Part shown: positions 55,293 to 64,000 of the stretch, piece after piece
How positions within the stretch are numbered: position 1 is the stretch's first letter
Layout of the letters: each line of letters opens with the position of its first letter
Source of the DNA: an uncultured Clostridia bacterium
GTDB lineage: Bacteria > Bacillota > Clostridia > Christensenellales > CAG-138
Assembly: GCA_944366945.1 (NCBI GenBank)
Contig: CALVWJ010000003.1
Span: 98,370 to 162,369, forward strand
DNA: 64,000 nucleotides
Direction of reading: 5' to 3'
Translations under genes and position numbers: made by a program
The notes under the pieces: generated by a model
What the model was told of the DNA's origin: nothing
What the model saw: only the letters and a program-made list of their open reading frames with translations
Database searches by the model: none

Positions 55293-56801
55293 ATGGCTTA
55301 TTTTTACGAAGAACCTTCCCATACGTTTAGCGAATACCTTCTGATCCCCGGCTATTCCTCGGCGGAGTGCATTCCTTCGAATGTAACGCTCAAAACGCCG
55401 GTCGTGCGGTTTAAGAAAGGGGAAAAAAGCGCGGTTACGATGAATATCCCGCTGGTTTCTGCTGTGATGCAGGCTGTATCGGATGATAAGATGGCCATTG
55501 CGCTTGCAAAAGAAGGCGGCATCGCGTTCATCTATGGCTCGCAGACCGTGGAACGGCAGGCGGAGATGGTACGGCGTGCGAAAAACTACAAAGCGGGCTT
55601 TGTTGTGAGCGATTCCAACATTCGGCCCGATCAGACCCTTGCAGATGTGCTCGAACTCAAGGAACGCCTGGGTCACTCCACCATGGCCGTTACGGATGAT
55701 GGCACGGGAACGGGGAAATTCCTTGGCATCGTTACAAGCCGGGATTACCGCGTAAGCCGCATGGATAAGGCAACCCGCGTTGCGGAATTCATGACACCCG
55801 TAGAAAAGACCATTTTTGCCCCGGAGGGGACTAGCCTTAAGGAAGCAAATGATATCATTTGGGATCATAAACTCAACGCGCTCCCGATTCTGGATCAAAA
55901 AGGTCACCTGGTCGCATTTGTATTCCGCAAGGATTACGACATCCACAAGGGCAATCCGGATGAACTGCTCGATGCGCAGAAACGCTATGTAGTGGGTGCT
56001 GGCGTAAACACCCGCGATTATGAAACCCGCATCCCAGCGCTTGTGGAAGCGGGCGTGGATGTGCTCTGTATTGATTCTTCCGAAGGATTTTCCGAATGGC
56101 AGAAGCGCACGCTTTCCTGGGTGCGCGAACGCTATGGGGATTCAGTGAAGATCGGTGCCGGAAACGTCGTAGACGGCGACGGTTTCCGCTTCCTTGCCGA
56201 GGCAGGTGCAGATTTTGTGAAGGTTGGCATCGGCGGCGGTTCCATTTGCATCACACGCGAAACCAAGGGCATTGGCCGCGGGCAAGCCACCGCGGTGATC
56301 GAGGTGGCCAAAGCGCGGGATGCCTATTTTGAAGAAACGGGCATTTATGTGCCGATCTGTTCGGATGGCGGCATCGTGCAGGACTACCATATTACGCTTG
56401 CCCTTGCAATGGGCGCGGATTTCTGCATGCTTGGCAGGTATTTCGCCCGCTTTGATGAAAGCCCCACGAGCCGTGTGCTGATCAACGGCAATTACATGAA
56501 AGAATACTGGGGTGAGGGCTCTGCGCGCGCGCGCAACTGGCAGCGTTATGATATGGGTGGCGCGGCAAAGCTTTCGTTTGAAGAAGGCGTGGATTCCTAT
56601 GTTCCATATGCTGGAAGCCTCCGGGATAACGTATCCCTCACGCTTTCCAAGGTGCGTTCTACGATGTGCAATTGCGGCGTGCTTTCCATCACGGAATTGC
56701 GCGAGAAAGCGCGGCTTACGCTCGTGTCCTCGGTGAGCATCGTAGAAGGCGGCGCACACGATGTGCTGCTGAAGGACAGGACAGGTACGCCATCGAAATA
56801 A
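55293..56801 (+). CDS. guaB: Inosine-5'-monophosphate dehydrogenase (atypical GGGSICI active-site type)
   Basis: 502 aa. It is a TIM barrel with an inserted CBS pair (about 100-215; [20 protein letters not shown]). The active-site loop is [19 protein letters not shown], where the usual bacterial form is [19 protein letters not shown] and [21 protein letters not shown] follow. It oxidises IMP to XMP using NAD, the first step to GMP. AGGAGG precedes the ATG at 55293. It is the last gene of the operon and is closed by a perfect 14-bp hairpin. The guaA and purA/purB genes are not in the window. Confidence 0.94.
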   Translation: MAYFYEEPSHTFSEYLLIPGYSSAECIPSNVTLKTPVVRFKKGEKSAVTMNIPLVSAVMQAVSDDKMAIALAKEGGIAFIYGSQTVERQAEMVRRAKNYKAGFVVSDSNIRPDQTLADVLELKERLGHSTMAVTDDGTGTGKFLGIVTSRDYRVSRMDKATRVAEFMTPVEKTIFAPEGTSLKEANDIIWDHKLNALPILDQKGHLVAFVFRKDYDIHKGNPDELLDAQKRYVVGAGVNTRDYETRIPALVEAGVDVLCIDSSEGFSEWQKRTLSWVRERYGDSVKIGAGNVVDGDGFRFLAEAGADFVKVGIGGGSICITRETKGIGRGQATAVIEVAKARDAYFEETGIYVPICSDGGIVQDYHITLALAMGADFCMLGRYFARFDESPTSRVLINGNYMKEYWGEGSARARNWQRYDMGGAAKLSFEEGVDSYVPYAGSLRDNVSLTLSKVRSTMCNCGVLSITELREKARLTLVSSVSIVEGGAHDVLLKDRTGTPSK

Positions 56802-56804
56802 ACC

Positions 56805-56841
56805 TTTTGCCATGCCAATTATCCCGTTTGGCATGGCAAAA
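56805..56841 (+). terminator. Terminator ending the purine operon
   Basis: TTTTGCCATGCCAA (56805-56818) and its exact complement (56828-56841). Confidence 0.75.
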
Positions 56842-56872
56842 CGCAATTCTTGCCCAACGTTTTCGACAGAGC

Positions 56873-56902
56873 TTGCGCTTTTCTGCCATTTCGTAGTAAA
56901 AT
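56873..56902 (+). promoter_or_regulatory. Promoter of the VanW gene
   Basis: TTGCGC (56873-56878), 18-nt spacer, TAAAAT (56897-56902). Confidence 0.45.
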
Positions 56903-56917
56903 AAATTGAAGTATTGC

Positions 56918-56953
56918 GCAAAGTCCCATTGATAGCAATCATTGGGACTTTGC
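56918..56953 (+). other. Long hairpin in the VanW gene leader
   Basis: GCAAAGTCCCA (56918-56928)/TGGGACTTTGC (56943-56953) enclose a second TGAT/ATCA stem across a T-T mismatch, forming 15 base pairs. No T-run follows, so it is not a terminator; it starts about 9 nt after the predicted +1. Confidence 0.5.
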
Positions 56954-57000
56954 TCGATACACGAAATACCATGCGCCGCAAAGGCGTTGCAGGGGATAGA

Positions 57001-58866
57001 ATGGCGAATTATACATACGATCCGGGACCGCAGCTCCCAAACTATATGAAAAAAAGGGCGGAAGCCAATGCTTCTGCGCGCGTGGTGCGCGAAAAAACGC
57101 CTGTGCGCACCGCCCAAGGTAAGGCTACACGTACAAAACCTTCGGCAAGCGCAACGCGCAGCAAAAAGCCCACTGCCAGGAAGGAAGCTGGCAGCAACCG
57201 TGCGGCATCTTCCAAGGCGCAGCCAAATAAACGCAGCGCAGGCAGCGTGGCGCGAGCTGGGAACAGCGCAGCAACAGCAAAGCGGAACAACAGCACGGCG
57301 GCCAAGCACAACCGGCAGAAGGAAACGCAAAAAAAACGCAAACGAGCGCTGCATATGCTTATAGGCACGGCAGCGGGGCTCGCTTGCCTAATTGGCGTAA
57401 TCTGGTTTGCAACCCGCGCGGATGCGGATAATATTCCAACGGATATTGAAGGGATCATGAACACCAAGCAGACCTTCCGCGATGGCGTGAAGCTCATTGG
57501 TGTAGACGTGAGCGGCATGACGCCCGAGGAAGCAACCGGGCTTGTTGCCTATGCGGCGGAGAAAAAGCTCGAAACGGTTGCCATTACGGTAACGCTCGCG
57601 GATGGAAGCTGGGTTTTTGGTGCGGATGATCTTGGCATGAGCTATGACCTCACCGAAATGTTTGCTGAAGGCCTTGCCTATGGCCGTAGCGATGAGGAAG
57701 AGGTGCAGGATGTCCTTGCTGCGGGCGCTGGGGAATTTGATGCGAAATACACCTGGGACAGGGATGCGATTCTGCGTGCGCTTGCCCAGCTTGCTCCTTC
57801 CATAAACACGGAAGCAACGCAGCCCTATGCTGAACCCATTACCGACTGGGAAAGCGAAGAACGCTTCAACTATATCGCAGGCGAGGAAGGCCGTACGCTC
57901 AATGAGGAGGCCACTGCGGATCAAATTGAATATGCGCTGCGCACCGGCACATTTGAGACTACGATTGAACCGGTTGTGAATGCGGTGCTGCCGACGATGA
58001 CAATTGATGACATAAGGGCGCACACGCAGTATGTTGCAGAATACACCACCACTTTCTCTGCCGCGCGGGATGATGAAGTGAAACAAAATCGCCTTTATAA
58101 CATTAGAAAGGCTGCGGACATCATCAACGGGAACCGCATTGAGCCTGGCGCGGACTGGAGTTTTAACACGGTTGTAGGTCCACGCACGTATGAATTGGGC
58201 TGGAAGGGCGCAAATGGAATCAGCGGCGGCAAGGAATATACCGTGCAGGCGGGCGGTGGAATCTGCCAGCCGAGCACCACTCTGTTCAACGCGCTTCTGT
58301 GCGCAGGCGCCTGCTTTGATGAAGGCGCACCGATTGAAATTGTAGACCGCCGGGCGCATACGATTCCATCCGATTATGTGGATGTTGGGCTGGATGCAAC
58401 GGTGGATACACGCGGTATTGATTTCGTATTCAGAAACAACACCGAATACCCGCTGTTCATCTTTGCGGAAGTCAAAAACGTGGAAGGGCGCAGCAGCCGT
58501 TATCAGATCACCATTTACGTATATGGTGAGCCGCTCCCAGAGGGCGTCACCTATAAATCACGCAGTGAGATTCAAGAGGTTACTTCGCGCGAAAGCGAAA
58601 CGATCTATACCGAGGATGCAAGCATTCCAACCGGGTATCAAAAAGAGACGATCGTGCAGCGAGAAGGGTATGTCGCAGAAGCATATCTGGACAAATATGT
58701 AAACGGTGAGCTGGAAGACAGCAAGCTACTGTATACAGACAAATACAAGGGGAACCCTGCGGAAATTTCAATTGGAACAGGGCCCGCCCTACAGGAAGGA
58801 GAAGCCGTGCCGGAAGGGCTCGTGCCAGTGGGCACGCCGCCTACCCCTGCGGATTCAAGGGCATAA
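57001..58866 (+). CDS. VanW-domain cell-envelope protein with peptidoglycan-binding and G5-like regions
   Basis: 621 aa from the ATG at 57001 (AGGGGA upstream). Residues 17-116 are a disordered Lys/Ala/Arg-rich cytoplasmic tail, then one membrane segment (117-137). A PG_binding_4-like region (about 150-345) precedes the VanW domain (about 350-480; NGNRIEPGADWSFN, QAGGGICQPSTTLFNALL). A G5-like module (about 530-592) ends it. The protein is membrane-anchored with most mass outside. VanW proteins are tied to vancomycin-resistance clusters by name, but their biochemical role is unknown; peptidoglycan binding is the likely common theme. It is single. Confidence 0.9.
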   Translation: MANYTYDPGPQLPNYMKKRAEANASARVVREKTPVRTAQGKATRTKPSASATRSKKPTARKEAGSNRAASSKAQPNKRSAGSVARAGNSAATAKRNNSTAAKHNRQKETQKKRKRALHMLIGTAAGLACLIGVIWFATRADADNIPTDIEGIMNTKQTFRDGVKLIGVDVSGMTPEEATGLVAYAAEKKLETVAITVTLADGSWVFGADDLGMSYDLTEMFAEGLAYGRSDEEEVQDVLAAGAGEFDAKYTWDRDAILRALAQLAPSINTEATQPYAEPITDWESEERFNYIAGEEGRTLNEEATADQIEYALRTGTFETTIEPVVNAVLPTMTIDDIRAHTQYVAEYTTTFSAARDDEVKQNRLYNIRKAADIINGNRIEPGADWSFNTVVGPRTYELGWKGANGISGGKEYTVQAGGGICQPSTTLFNALLCAGACFDEGAPIEIVDRRAHTIPSDYVDVGLDATVDTRGIDFVFRNNTEYPLFIFAEVKNVEGRSSRYQITIYVYGEPLPEGVTYKSRSEIQEVTSRESETIYTEDASIPTGYQKETIVQREGYVAEAYLDKYVNGELEDSKLLYTDKYKGNPAEISIGTGPALQEGEAVPEGLVPVGTPPTPADSRA

Positions 58867-58896
58867 GGGCTTGTAAAAAGGAAGTAGCAGATGCTA

Positions 58897-58933
58897 AAAG
58901 CGGGCGCCATCTTTTGCAGATGGCGCCCGCTTT
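58897..58933. terminator. Bidirectional terminator between the VanW gene and metK
   Basis: A perfect 16-bp stem (58897-58912/58918-58933) of AAAGCGGGCGCCATCT and its complement, with a 5-nt loop. T-rich sequence follows on the plus strand and TTTAGC on the minus strand. Confidence 0.8.
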
Positions 58934-58942
58934 GCGTTTCTT

Positions 58943-60115
58943 TTATTTGCAGGCGTTTTGAATCGCCTCTACCATGTCGAGCTTTTCCCAGGGCATAGCG
59001 GGATCACCGAAATGGCCAAAGGTAGCCGTGCGCCGGTAGATAGGCTTGCGAAGGTCAAGCCGGCCGATGATCGCTTCCGGCCTAAGGTCGAAGGTCGCTT
59101 TTACGGCTTCGGTGAGTTTCCCGTCGGAAACCTTTCCTGTGCCGAACGTGTCTACCATCACGGAAACGGGCTGTGCTACGCCGATTGCGTAGGCGAGCTG
59201 GATTTCACAGCGTTCAGCAAGCCCGGCTGCTACAATGTTCTTTGCAATGTGCCGCGCCGCATAGGCAGCGCTGCGGTCCACCTTGGTGGGATCCTTGCCC
59301 GAGAAGGCCCCGCCGCCATGCCGCGCATAGCCGCCATAGGTATCCACGATGATCTTGCGCCCGGTAAGGCCTGAATCGCCGTGCGGCCCGCCGATCACAA
59401 AGCGCCCTGTGGGATTAACGAGGATGCGCGTATTCGCATCGAGCAGCGCCGCCGGGATTACCGGGCGGATCACATGCGCGATAATGGCTTCGCGGATCTC
59501 TTCCTGGGTCACATCGGGATCATGCTGCGTGCTGACGACAACGGTATCCACGCGCACCGGTTTATCGCCTTGGTATTCAACGCTCACCTGCGCTTTACCA
59601 TCCGGCCTAAGGAAGGTGAGTTCGCCGCTTTTACGCACCGCGCTGAGCCTGCGCGTAAGCCCATGGGCGAGATAAATCGGGAGGGGCATATATTCGGACG
59701 TTTCGTTGCAAGCATAGCCGAACATCATGCCCTGGTCGCCGGCACCGGTAGCAAAATCCGTGGTTTCCCCGGCTTTTGCTTCCAGGGAACGGTCTACGCC
59801 CATGGCGATGTCTGAAGATTGTTTGCCAAGCGCCACGAGCACGGAGCAGGTTTTGCCGTCAAAGCCATATGCCGCATCGTCATATCCGATATCGCAGATG
59901 ACACCGCGCACGAGCGCGGGGATATCCAGCACGGCATTTGTGGTCACTTCGCCCATGATGAGCGCTAGGCCGGTTGTTACGCAGCATTCGCATGCTACGC
60001 GGGATTGTGGGTCTGCTGCAAGGCAGGCATCAAGCACTGCATCGGAAAGCTGGTCGCAGATTTTGTCCGGATGCCCATCCGTGACGGACTCGGAGGTGAA
60101 AAGACGTTTTTCCAT
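58943..60115 (-). CDS. metK: S-adenosylmethionine synthetase
   Basis: 390 aa from the ATG at 60115 (AAGGAG 7-8 nt upstream). Hallmarks are [72 protein letters not shown] and the closing [11 protein letters not shown]. It makes SAM from methionine and ATP. The gene is controlled by a SAM-I riboswitch with a terminator directly upstream, so it is switched off when SAM is plentiful. Confidence 0.97.
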   Translation of the reverse strand: MEKRLFTSESVTDGHPDKICDQLSDAVLDACLAADPQSRVACECCVTTGLALIMGEVTTNAVLDIPALVRGVICDIGYDDAAYGFDGKTCSVLVALGKQSSDIAMGVDRSLEAKAGETTDFATGAGDQGMMFGYACNETSEYMPLPIYLAHGLTRRLSAVRKSGELTFLRPDGKAQVSVEYQGDKPVRVDTVVVSTQHDPDVTQEEIREAIIAHVIRPVIPAALLDANTRILVNPTGRFVIGGPHGDSGLTGRKIIVDTYGGYARHGGGAFSGKDPTKVDRSAAYAARHIAKNIVAAGLAERCEIQLAYAIGVAQPVSVMVDTFGTGKVSDGKLTEAVKATFDLRPEAIIGRLDLRKPIYRRTATFGHFGDPAMPWEKLDMVEAIQNACK

Positions 60116-60165
60116 AATCAAACTCCTTTTTTCTGCCTTTGGGTGTGTGGGTTTTCGCATCTGGG

Positions 60166-60304
60166 AAAAATAAAAACGCCCCGCGAAAAACGAGACGATT
60201 GTATGATTCGCTCATCTTTCGGCTATTGCCGCGGGAATTGGCACCTTGCATCGCTGCAGGTTGCCGGGTTTCACAGGGCCCGTCCCTCAACCACTCTTGA
60301 TAAG
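60166..60304 (-). ncRNA. SAM-I riboswitch (S-box) with terminator
   Basis: On the minus strand, the P1 stem GATGAG (60216-60211) pairs with CTTATC (60304-60299). Within it are GAGGGACGGGCCC, TGAAACCCGGCAACC, AAGGTGCCAATTCC and a GAAAGATGAG 3' end, the standard S-box core in order. The expression platform is a CGTCTCG/CGGGGCG hairpin (60197-60177, with G-U pairs) followed by TTTTTATTTTT (60176-60166). It sits between the metK promoter and start codon. Confidence 0.95.
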
Positions 60305-60322
60305 GCATATTCAATTAAAATA

Positions 60323-60351
60323 AGCATAGCATAAATATAGCAAGCTGTCAA
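60323..60351 (-). promoter_or_regulatory. Promoter of the SAM riboswitch-metK transcript
   Basis: Minus strand TTGACA (60351-60346), 17-nt spacer, TATGCT (60328-60323). Confidence 0.75.
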
Positions 60352-60459
60352 CACAAAGCGCGAATTATAATGATTTAAGGGGACTTGCGGAAATCATAAA
60401 GCCGACCTGTCCGGGAAACGATAAACACCAAAGTTCCAAACGGATTTAGGAGGGAAAGC

Positions 60460-61965
60460 ATGGCTTCGATTTGGCGCGAAAAAAACGTCGGGATAGTGCC
60501 CCGCGCGCAACTCCAAGGGGAATTTGAAACAGAAGCGGCTGTTATTGGTGGCGGATTGACAGGCATTTTAACAGCTTATCGGCTACAGGAGCAGGGAATC
60601 AAAACATGCGTCCTGGAAGCAGATGCGGTTGGAAGCGGCACAACAGGGGGCTCCACTGGAAAAATAACAGCGCAACACGGATTGATCTACGCAAAACTGA
60701 TTCACGATTTTGGGCGTGCGCAGGCGAGGGAATATGCTCGGCAGAATAGCGCGGCTGTCGAGGCATATGCGCGTTTAATCGAGAAAGAGGGGATTGCATG
60801 TGATTTTGCGCGTTGTTCGGCGTACGTCTATTCACGAGACGGGATGGCAGCATTGCGGGAAGAGGCGGAAGCTGCAAAACGCCTTGGAATTGATGCTGTG
60901 CTTGCTGAGGTTACAAAGCTGCCATTCCAGGTAGACGGAGCGCTCTGCTTCCCGGAACAAGCGCGGTTTGACCCGCTGGCCTTTACCCGGGCGCTTGCAG
61001 CGTGCGCGGAACGAATGGGCGCAACGATATTTGAAAAAACGCGTGTAACAGGTTTAGAGGATATGCGCATTTTTGCGGCGCAGGGTACGGTAAAGGCCAA
61101 GCATATTGTGTTTGCATGCCATTACCCCATCGTAAATATCCCAGGCTATTATTTTCTGCGCATGAGCCAGCAGCGTTCTTTTGCTGTTGCTCTGCGCGGC
61201 GTCCCATCGCTTTCCGGCGTTTATATTGACCAGCAGCAGGGCGGGCTTTCTTTTCGCAGTGCGCGGTTTGGAGAGGAGGATGTGCTCATCCTTGCAGCTT
61301 ACGACGTGCGCAGCGGAAAAAACACAGTTGGTGGGAAATATCGTGAGCTGCTTTCGGCAGCGCGCAAACTATATCCGGATTGTGAATTGGTTGCGCAATG
61401 GTCCGAGCAGGATTGCCGCACCGTAGATGAAGTGCCTTACATCGGCCGCTATAGTGCAGAGACGCCAAATTGGTACGTTGCAACCGGCTTTAATAAATGG
61501 GGTATTACCAATGCCATGGTGGCAGCCGGGCGCCTTTCATCGCTCATCATGGGCGAAGCGGCTGAAGAAGAGGAAAGCATTTATAACCCTGCGCGGTTTA
61601 AATTGCTGCCAAGCATGAAGAACCTTGCGGGGGATGCCGGCAACGCGCTGGCGGGTTTTGCAAAGGCTGCATTTTCTATCCCGGCGGAAAAGCTGACTAC
61701 CCTGCCGCGCGGCGAAGGATCCATCGTAGAACATGCAGGTGAAAAATATGCCGTTTACCGCGATGAGGCGGGAGAGACGCATGTGCTGCCATCCCGCTGC
61801 CCACATCTGGGCTGCCGATTGGAATGGAACCCGGATGATCGCACCTGGGAATGCCCGTGCCACGGCTCGCGTTTTGGCATAGATGGGGAAATCCTAAGCG
61901 AACCTGCGGTGCATGGGCTTGCACAGGAAAAGGATAACGCATGTGCAGATCAGCTTATAAAATAA
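60460..61965 (+). CDS. FAD-dependent oxidoreductase with C-terminal Rieske [2Fe-2S] domain
   Basis: 501 aa. The DadA/glycine-oxidase-like FAD domain (1-380) has the dinucleotide motif AVIGGGLTGILTAYRLQEQG and GSGTTGGSTGKITAQHG. A Rieske domain follows (about 420-490), with Cys447-x-His449 (RCPHLGC) and Cys465-x-x-His468 (CPCHG). It oxidises an amine or amino acid and passes electrons through the iron-sulfur cluster; the substrate is unknown. This fusion is common in Bacillales and Clostridia. AGGAGGGA precedes the ATG at 60460. It is divergent from metK. Confidence 0.92.
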   Translation: MASIWREKNVGIVPRAQLQGEFETEAAVIGGGLTGILTAYRLQEQGIKTCVLEADAVGSGTTGGSTGKITAQHGLIYAKLIHDFGRAQAREYARQNSAAVEAYARLIEKEGIACDFARCSAYVYSRDGMAALREEAEAAKRLGIDAVLAEVTKLPFQVDGALCFPEQARFDPLAFTRALAACAERMGATIFEKTRVTGLEDMRIFAAQGTVKAKHIVFACHYPIVNIPGYYFLRMSQQRSFAVALRGVPSLSGVYIDQQQGGLSFRSARFGEEDVLILAAYDVRSGKNTVGGKYRELLSAARKLYPDCELVAQWSEQDCRTVDEVPYIGRYSAETPNWYVATGFNKWGITNAMVAAGRLSSLIMGEAAEEEESIYNPARFKLLPSMKNLAGDAGNALAGFAKAAFSIPAEKLTTLPRGEGSIVEHAGEKYAVYRDEAGETHVLPSRCPHLGCRLEWNPDDRTWECPCHGSRFGIDGEILSEPAVHGLAQEKDNACADQLIK

Positions 61966-62119
61966 ATATTACACAGGAAACAGAAGACGCTGTGCAAATT
62001 TACAACATATGGCATTGCACTTCAAAGCGAATTACCATGCACATGGTAGAACAAGATGCAAACTGCAAAATGATTTAAAACGGAAATGTGGAATCTTTCA
62101 GCCACTGCATTTCCATAAA

Positions 62120-62167
62120 AAAGCCGATGCCAATGAGCGCAATTTAGGCACAAAGGGCATCGGCTTT
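62120..62167. terminator. Terminator of trpS (also after the Rieske oxidoreductase gene)
   Basis: AAAGCCGATGCC (62120-62131)/GGCATCGGCTTT (62156-62167) with a 24-nt loop. On the minus strand the stem is followed by a T6 run. Confidence 0.7.
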
Positions 62168-62226
62168 CTATGTGCATTTGCTAACTTTGATGGGTTACTG
62201 CAACCGCATCCTTGCATTGCGGATGC

Positions 62227-63231
62227 TTATGCGTCAAACCCCATCGCATGGTACGCCTTTGCAAGCGTAACAGAAGCTGCGGCGCGCGCCTGCTCCGCGC
62301 CTTCCTCCATGACCTTGCGGATGAAGGCCTCATCTGCTGCAAGGCGCTTAAACTCGTTTTGCACAGGCGTAAGCTCTGCGATTACAGCGTCCGCTACCGC
62401 AGTCTTGAGGTGGCCATAGCCTTTGCCCTCAAATTCCGCTTCGGCTTCTGGCATGGTTTTTCCGGTAAAAGTGGTATAGATCGCAAGCAGGTTTGATACG
62501 CCGGGCTTGTTGGCAGGGTCAAACTTGATGATGCCATCGCTATCTGTGACCGCGCGCTTGAACTTTTTGAGGATCACAGCGGGATCATCCATAATTGCGA
62601 TATAACCGTTGGGGTTCGGGTCGGATTTGCTCATCTTCTGGGTGGGATCCTGCAGGCTCATCAGCCGTGCTCCCACCTTGGGGATATATCCTTCCGGGAT
62701 GCGGAAGGTTTCACCGTGCACTTTATTGAAGCGGATGGCGATATCCCGCGTGATTTCGATGTGCTGTTTTTGGTCATCGCCCACGGGCACAAGGTCACTC
62801 TGATAGAGAAGAATATCCGCCGCCATCAAGACGGGATAGGTGTAAAGCCCGGCATTGATGTTATCCGCATGCTTCTGCGCTTTATCCTTGAATTGCGTCA
62901 TGCGGTTCAGCTCGCCGATATAGGTGCTGCACGCGAGTACCCAATTAAGCTCCGCATGCTCTTTTACATGGGATTGCACGAATACCACGGAGCGTTTTGG
63001 GTCTACGCCGCAGGCGAGCAGCAGCGCAACCGTGTCAAATGCGCGCTTGCGCAATGCGTCGGGATCCTGTTTCACGGTTGCTGCATGAAGGTTCGCCACG
63101 CAATAGTAGCAGAAATGGTCTTCCGTTTGCAAAAGCGCCCAATTGCGCAAAGCGCCCACATAGTTTCCAAGCGTTGGGGAACCTGAGGGTTGAATGCCGC
63201 TTAACACGATCTTTTTGCGTTGCTGTTCCAT
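62227..63231 (-). CDS. trpS: Tryptophanyl-tRNA synthetase
   Basis: 334 aa, the usual bacterial size. The class I signature region [20 protein letters not shown] is at the start, the HIGH-equivalent within it, and the KMSKSDPNP motif is near residue 193. [19 protein letters not shown] and [21 protein letters not shown] are typical. It charges tRNA(Trp). AAGGAG precedes the ATG at 63231. It has a short leader (about 45 nt) with no T-box, so it is not tRNA-regulated. Confidence 0.97.
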   Translation of the reverse strand: MEQQRKKIVLSGIQPSGSPTLGNYVGALRNWALLQTEDHFCYYCVANLHAATVKQDPDALRKRAFDTVALLLACGVDPKRSVVFVQSHVKEHAELNWVLACSTYIGELNRMTQFKDKAQKHADNINAGLYTYPVLMAADILLYQSDLVPVGDDQKQHIEITRDIAIRFNKVHGETFRIPEGYIPKVGARLMSLQDPTQKMSKSDPNPNGYIAIMDDPAVILKKFKRAVTDSDGIIKFDPANKPGVSNLLAIYTTFTGKTMPEAEAEFEGKGYGHLKTAVADAVIAELTPVQNEFKRLAADEAFIRKVMEEGAEQARAAASVTLAKAYHAMGFDA

Positions 63232-63280
63232 GATGATGGTCTCCTTAAAACTTGCGTTTCAATCCGCTTAATACCGAGAC

Positions 63281-63309
63281 ATTATACTGCATTTTTAAAA
63301 CTATGGCAA
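63281..63309 (-). promoter_or_regulatory. Promoter of trpS
   Basis: Minus strand TTGCCA (63309-63304), 17-nt spacer, TATAAT (63286-63281). Confidence 0.65.
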
Positions 63310-63353
63310 TGCAATGCATGAAATGATACAATAAAAAAGAACGGAGGAGAGCT

Positions 63354-64000
63354 ATGGCATACCAGGCGTTATACCGCAAATATCGCCCGAAACGCTTTCA
63401 AGACGTAATCGGGCAGGAACATATCACAACCATATTGAAAAACCAGCTCGTGGAAGGGCACGTGGCGCACGCTTACTTGTTCACAGGCACGCGCGGCACG
63501 GGCAAAACCAGCACGGCGAAGATTTTCGCCAAAGCGCTCAACTGCGAACACTTGGAAAACGGAGAACCTTGCGGCACATGCGCAAGCTGCCGCATTGCGG
63601 AAGCGGGTGGCGTGGACATTATTGAGCTGGACGCTGCTTCCAACACCGGCGTGGAGGATATGCGCGCTCTCATCGACAAGGCGCGCTTTGCGCCGCTTGA
63701 TCTTAAGGTGAAGGTGTATATTATCGATGAAGCGCATATGCTTTCCAAGAGCGCCTTCAACGCCTTGCTTAAAACGCTGGAAGAGCCGCCCGCACATGTG
63801 GTTTTCATCCTTGCGACCACCGAGCCGCAAAGCATTCCTGCAACCATCGTCTCCCGCTGCCAGCGGTTTGATTTTCACCGCTTGCGCGTAAACGATATCG
63901 TTTCCTGCATGGAGGGCGTGCTTGCAAGCGCCGGCGCATCGATTGCGCCGGAGGGCATGCGGGCTATTGCGCGCGCAGCAGAAGGCGGCATGCGCGATGC
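63354..64000 (+). CDS. dnaX: DNA polymerase III subunit gamma/tau (partial, C-terminus cut by window edge)
   Basis: The first 215 codons are visible from the ATG at 63354 (ACGGAGGAG upstream). Walker A is GTRGTGKTSTAK (about 45-56), the zinc-binding Cys set starts at CEHLENGEPCGTCASC, Walker B is VYIIDEAHMLS, then LLKTLEEPPAHVVFILATTEP and the sensor/arginine-finger SRCQRFDF. It is the clamp-loader ATPase that loads the sliding clamp and holds the polymerase cores. It is divergent from trpS across a 122-nt region. Confidence 0.97.
   Translation, partial: MAYQALYRKYRPKRFQDVIGQEHITTILKNQLVEGHVAHAYLFTGTRGTGKTSTAKIFAKALNCEHLENGEPCGTCASCRIAEAGGVDIIELDAASNTGVEDMRALIDKARFAPLDLKVKVYIIDEAHMLSKSAFNALLKTLEEPPAHVVFILATTEPQSIPATIVSRCQRFDFHRLRVNDIVSCMEGVLASAGASIAPEGMRAIARAAEGGMRD

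Overview
The window looks like chromosomal DNA of an anaerobic, probably gut-associated member of the Firmicutes (Clostridia). This is inferred from several features: AGGAGG-type ribosome binding sites; TTGACA/TATAAT promoters with 16-18 nt spacers; a SAM-I riboswitch in front of metK; the long single-chain PurL; a VanW protein; a class II aldolase; and the selenium/purine hydroxylase gene set. Base composition is moderately GC-rich (estimated by eye) and looks even throughout. I see no prophage, insertion sequence, CRISPR array, rRNA or tRNA. The placement is by gene content only; no rRNA gene is available.

Layout. (1) 1-9.9 kb: a divergent purine/selenium cluster. Leftward it carries ssnA, ygfK and a xanthine-dehydrogenase-type molybdenum hydroxylase that runs off the left edge. 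Rightward it carries a PAS/HTH regulator, ygeY and ygeW. The ssnA leader contains a rho-independent terminator, which suggests attenuation by an unidentified element. (2) 10-21 kb: a small membrane protein, a lipoprotein-like protein, a two-component system, an Eis-type acetyltransferase, an NhaC-type antiporter, a PHP phosphatase, a YbaK deacylase, a GNAT enzyme and an HD-domain protein. (3) 21-28 kb: an amidohydrolase, a divergent glycerate-kinase-like protein, an unknown protein, asnS and a SANT/Myb-like protein. (4) 28-37 kb: an NlpC/P60 peptidoglycan hydrolase with what looks like a leaderless mRNA, an ABC-F ATPase, a MATE exporter behind a candidate guanidine-IV riboswitch, a YdcF protein, a DUF1292 protein, fba and a membrane-linked glycosyltransferase. 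(5) 37-42 kb: two tandem but divergent GAPDH genes, a D-2-hydroxyacid dehydrogenase, an almost gene-free 0.8 kb and a dCMP deaminase. (6) 42.3-56.8 kb: one long purine biosynthesis operon, gntR-purE-purC-purF-purM-purN-IMP cyclohydrolase-AICAR formyltransferase-purD-purL-folD-guaB. (7) 57-64 kb: a VanW protein, metK, an FAD/Rieske oxidoreductase, trpS and the start of dnaX.

How it works together. The window holds both a purine-breakdown set and nearly the whole route from PRPP to IMP and XMP. FolD supplies the formyl-folate used by PurN and the AICAR formyltransferase. The last two IMP steps are done by separate proteins (an archaeal-type cyclohydrolase plus a stand-alone formyltransferase) instead of fused PurH. 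The purine operon has no purine riboswitch in its very short leader. It starts with a HutC-type GntR gene whose promoter is directly overlaid by two copies of a perfect 11-bp palindrome, so control of de novo purine synthesis by this regulator is the most interesting regulatory proposal here.
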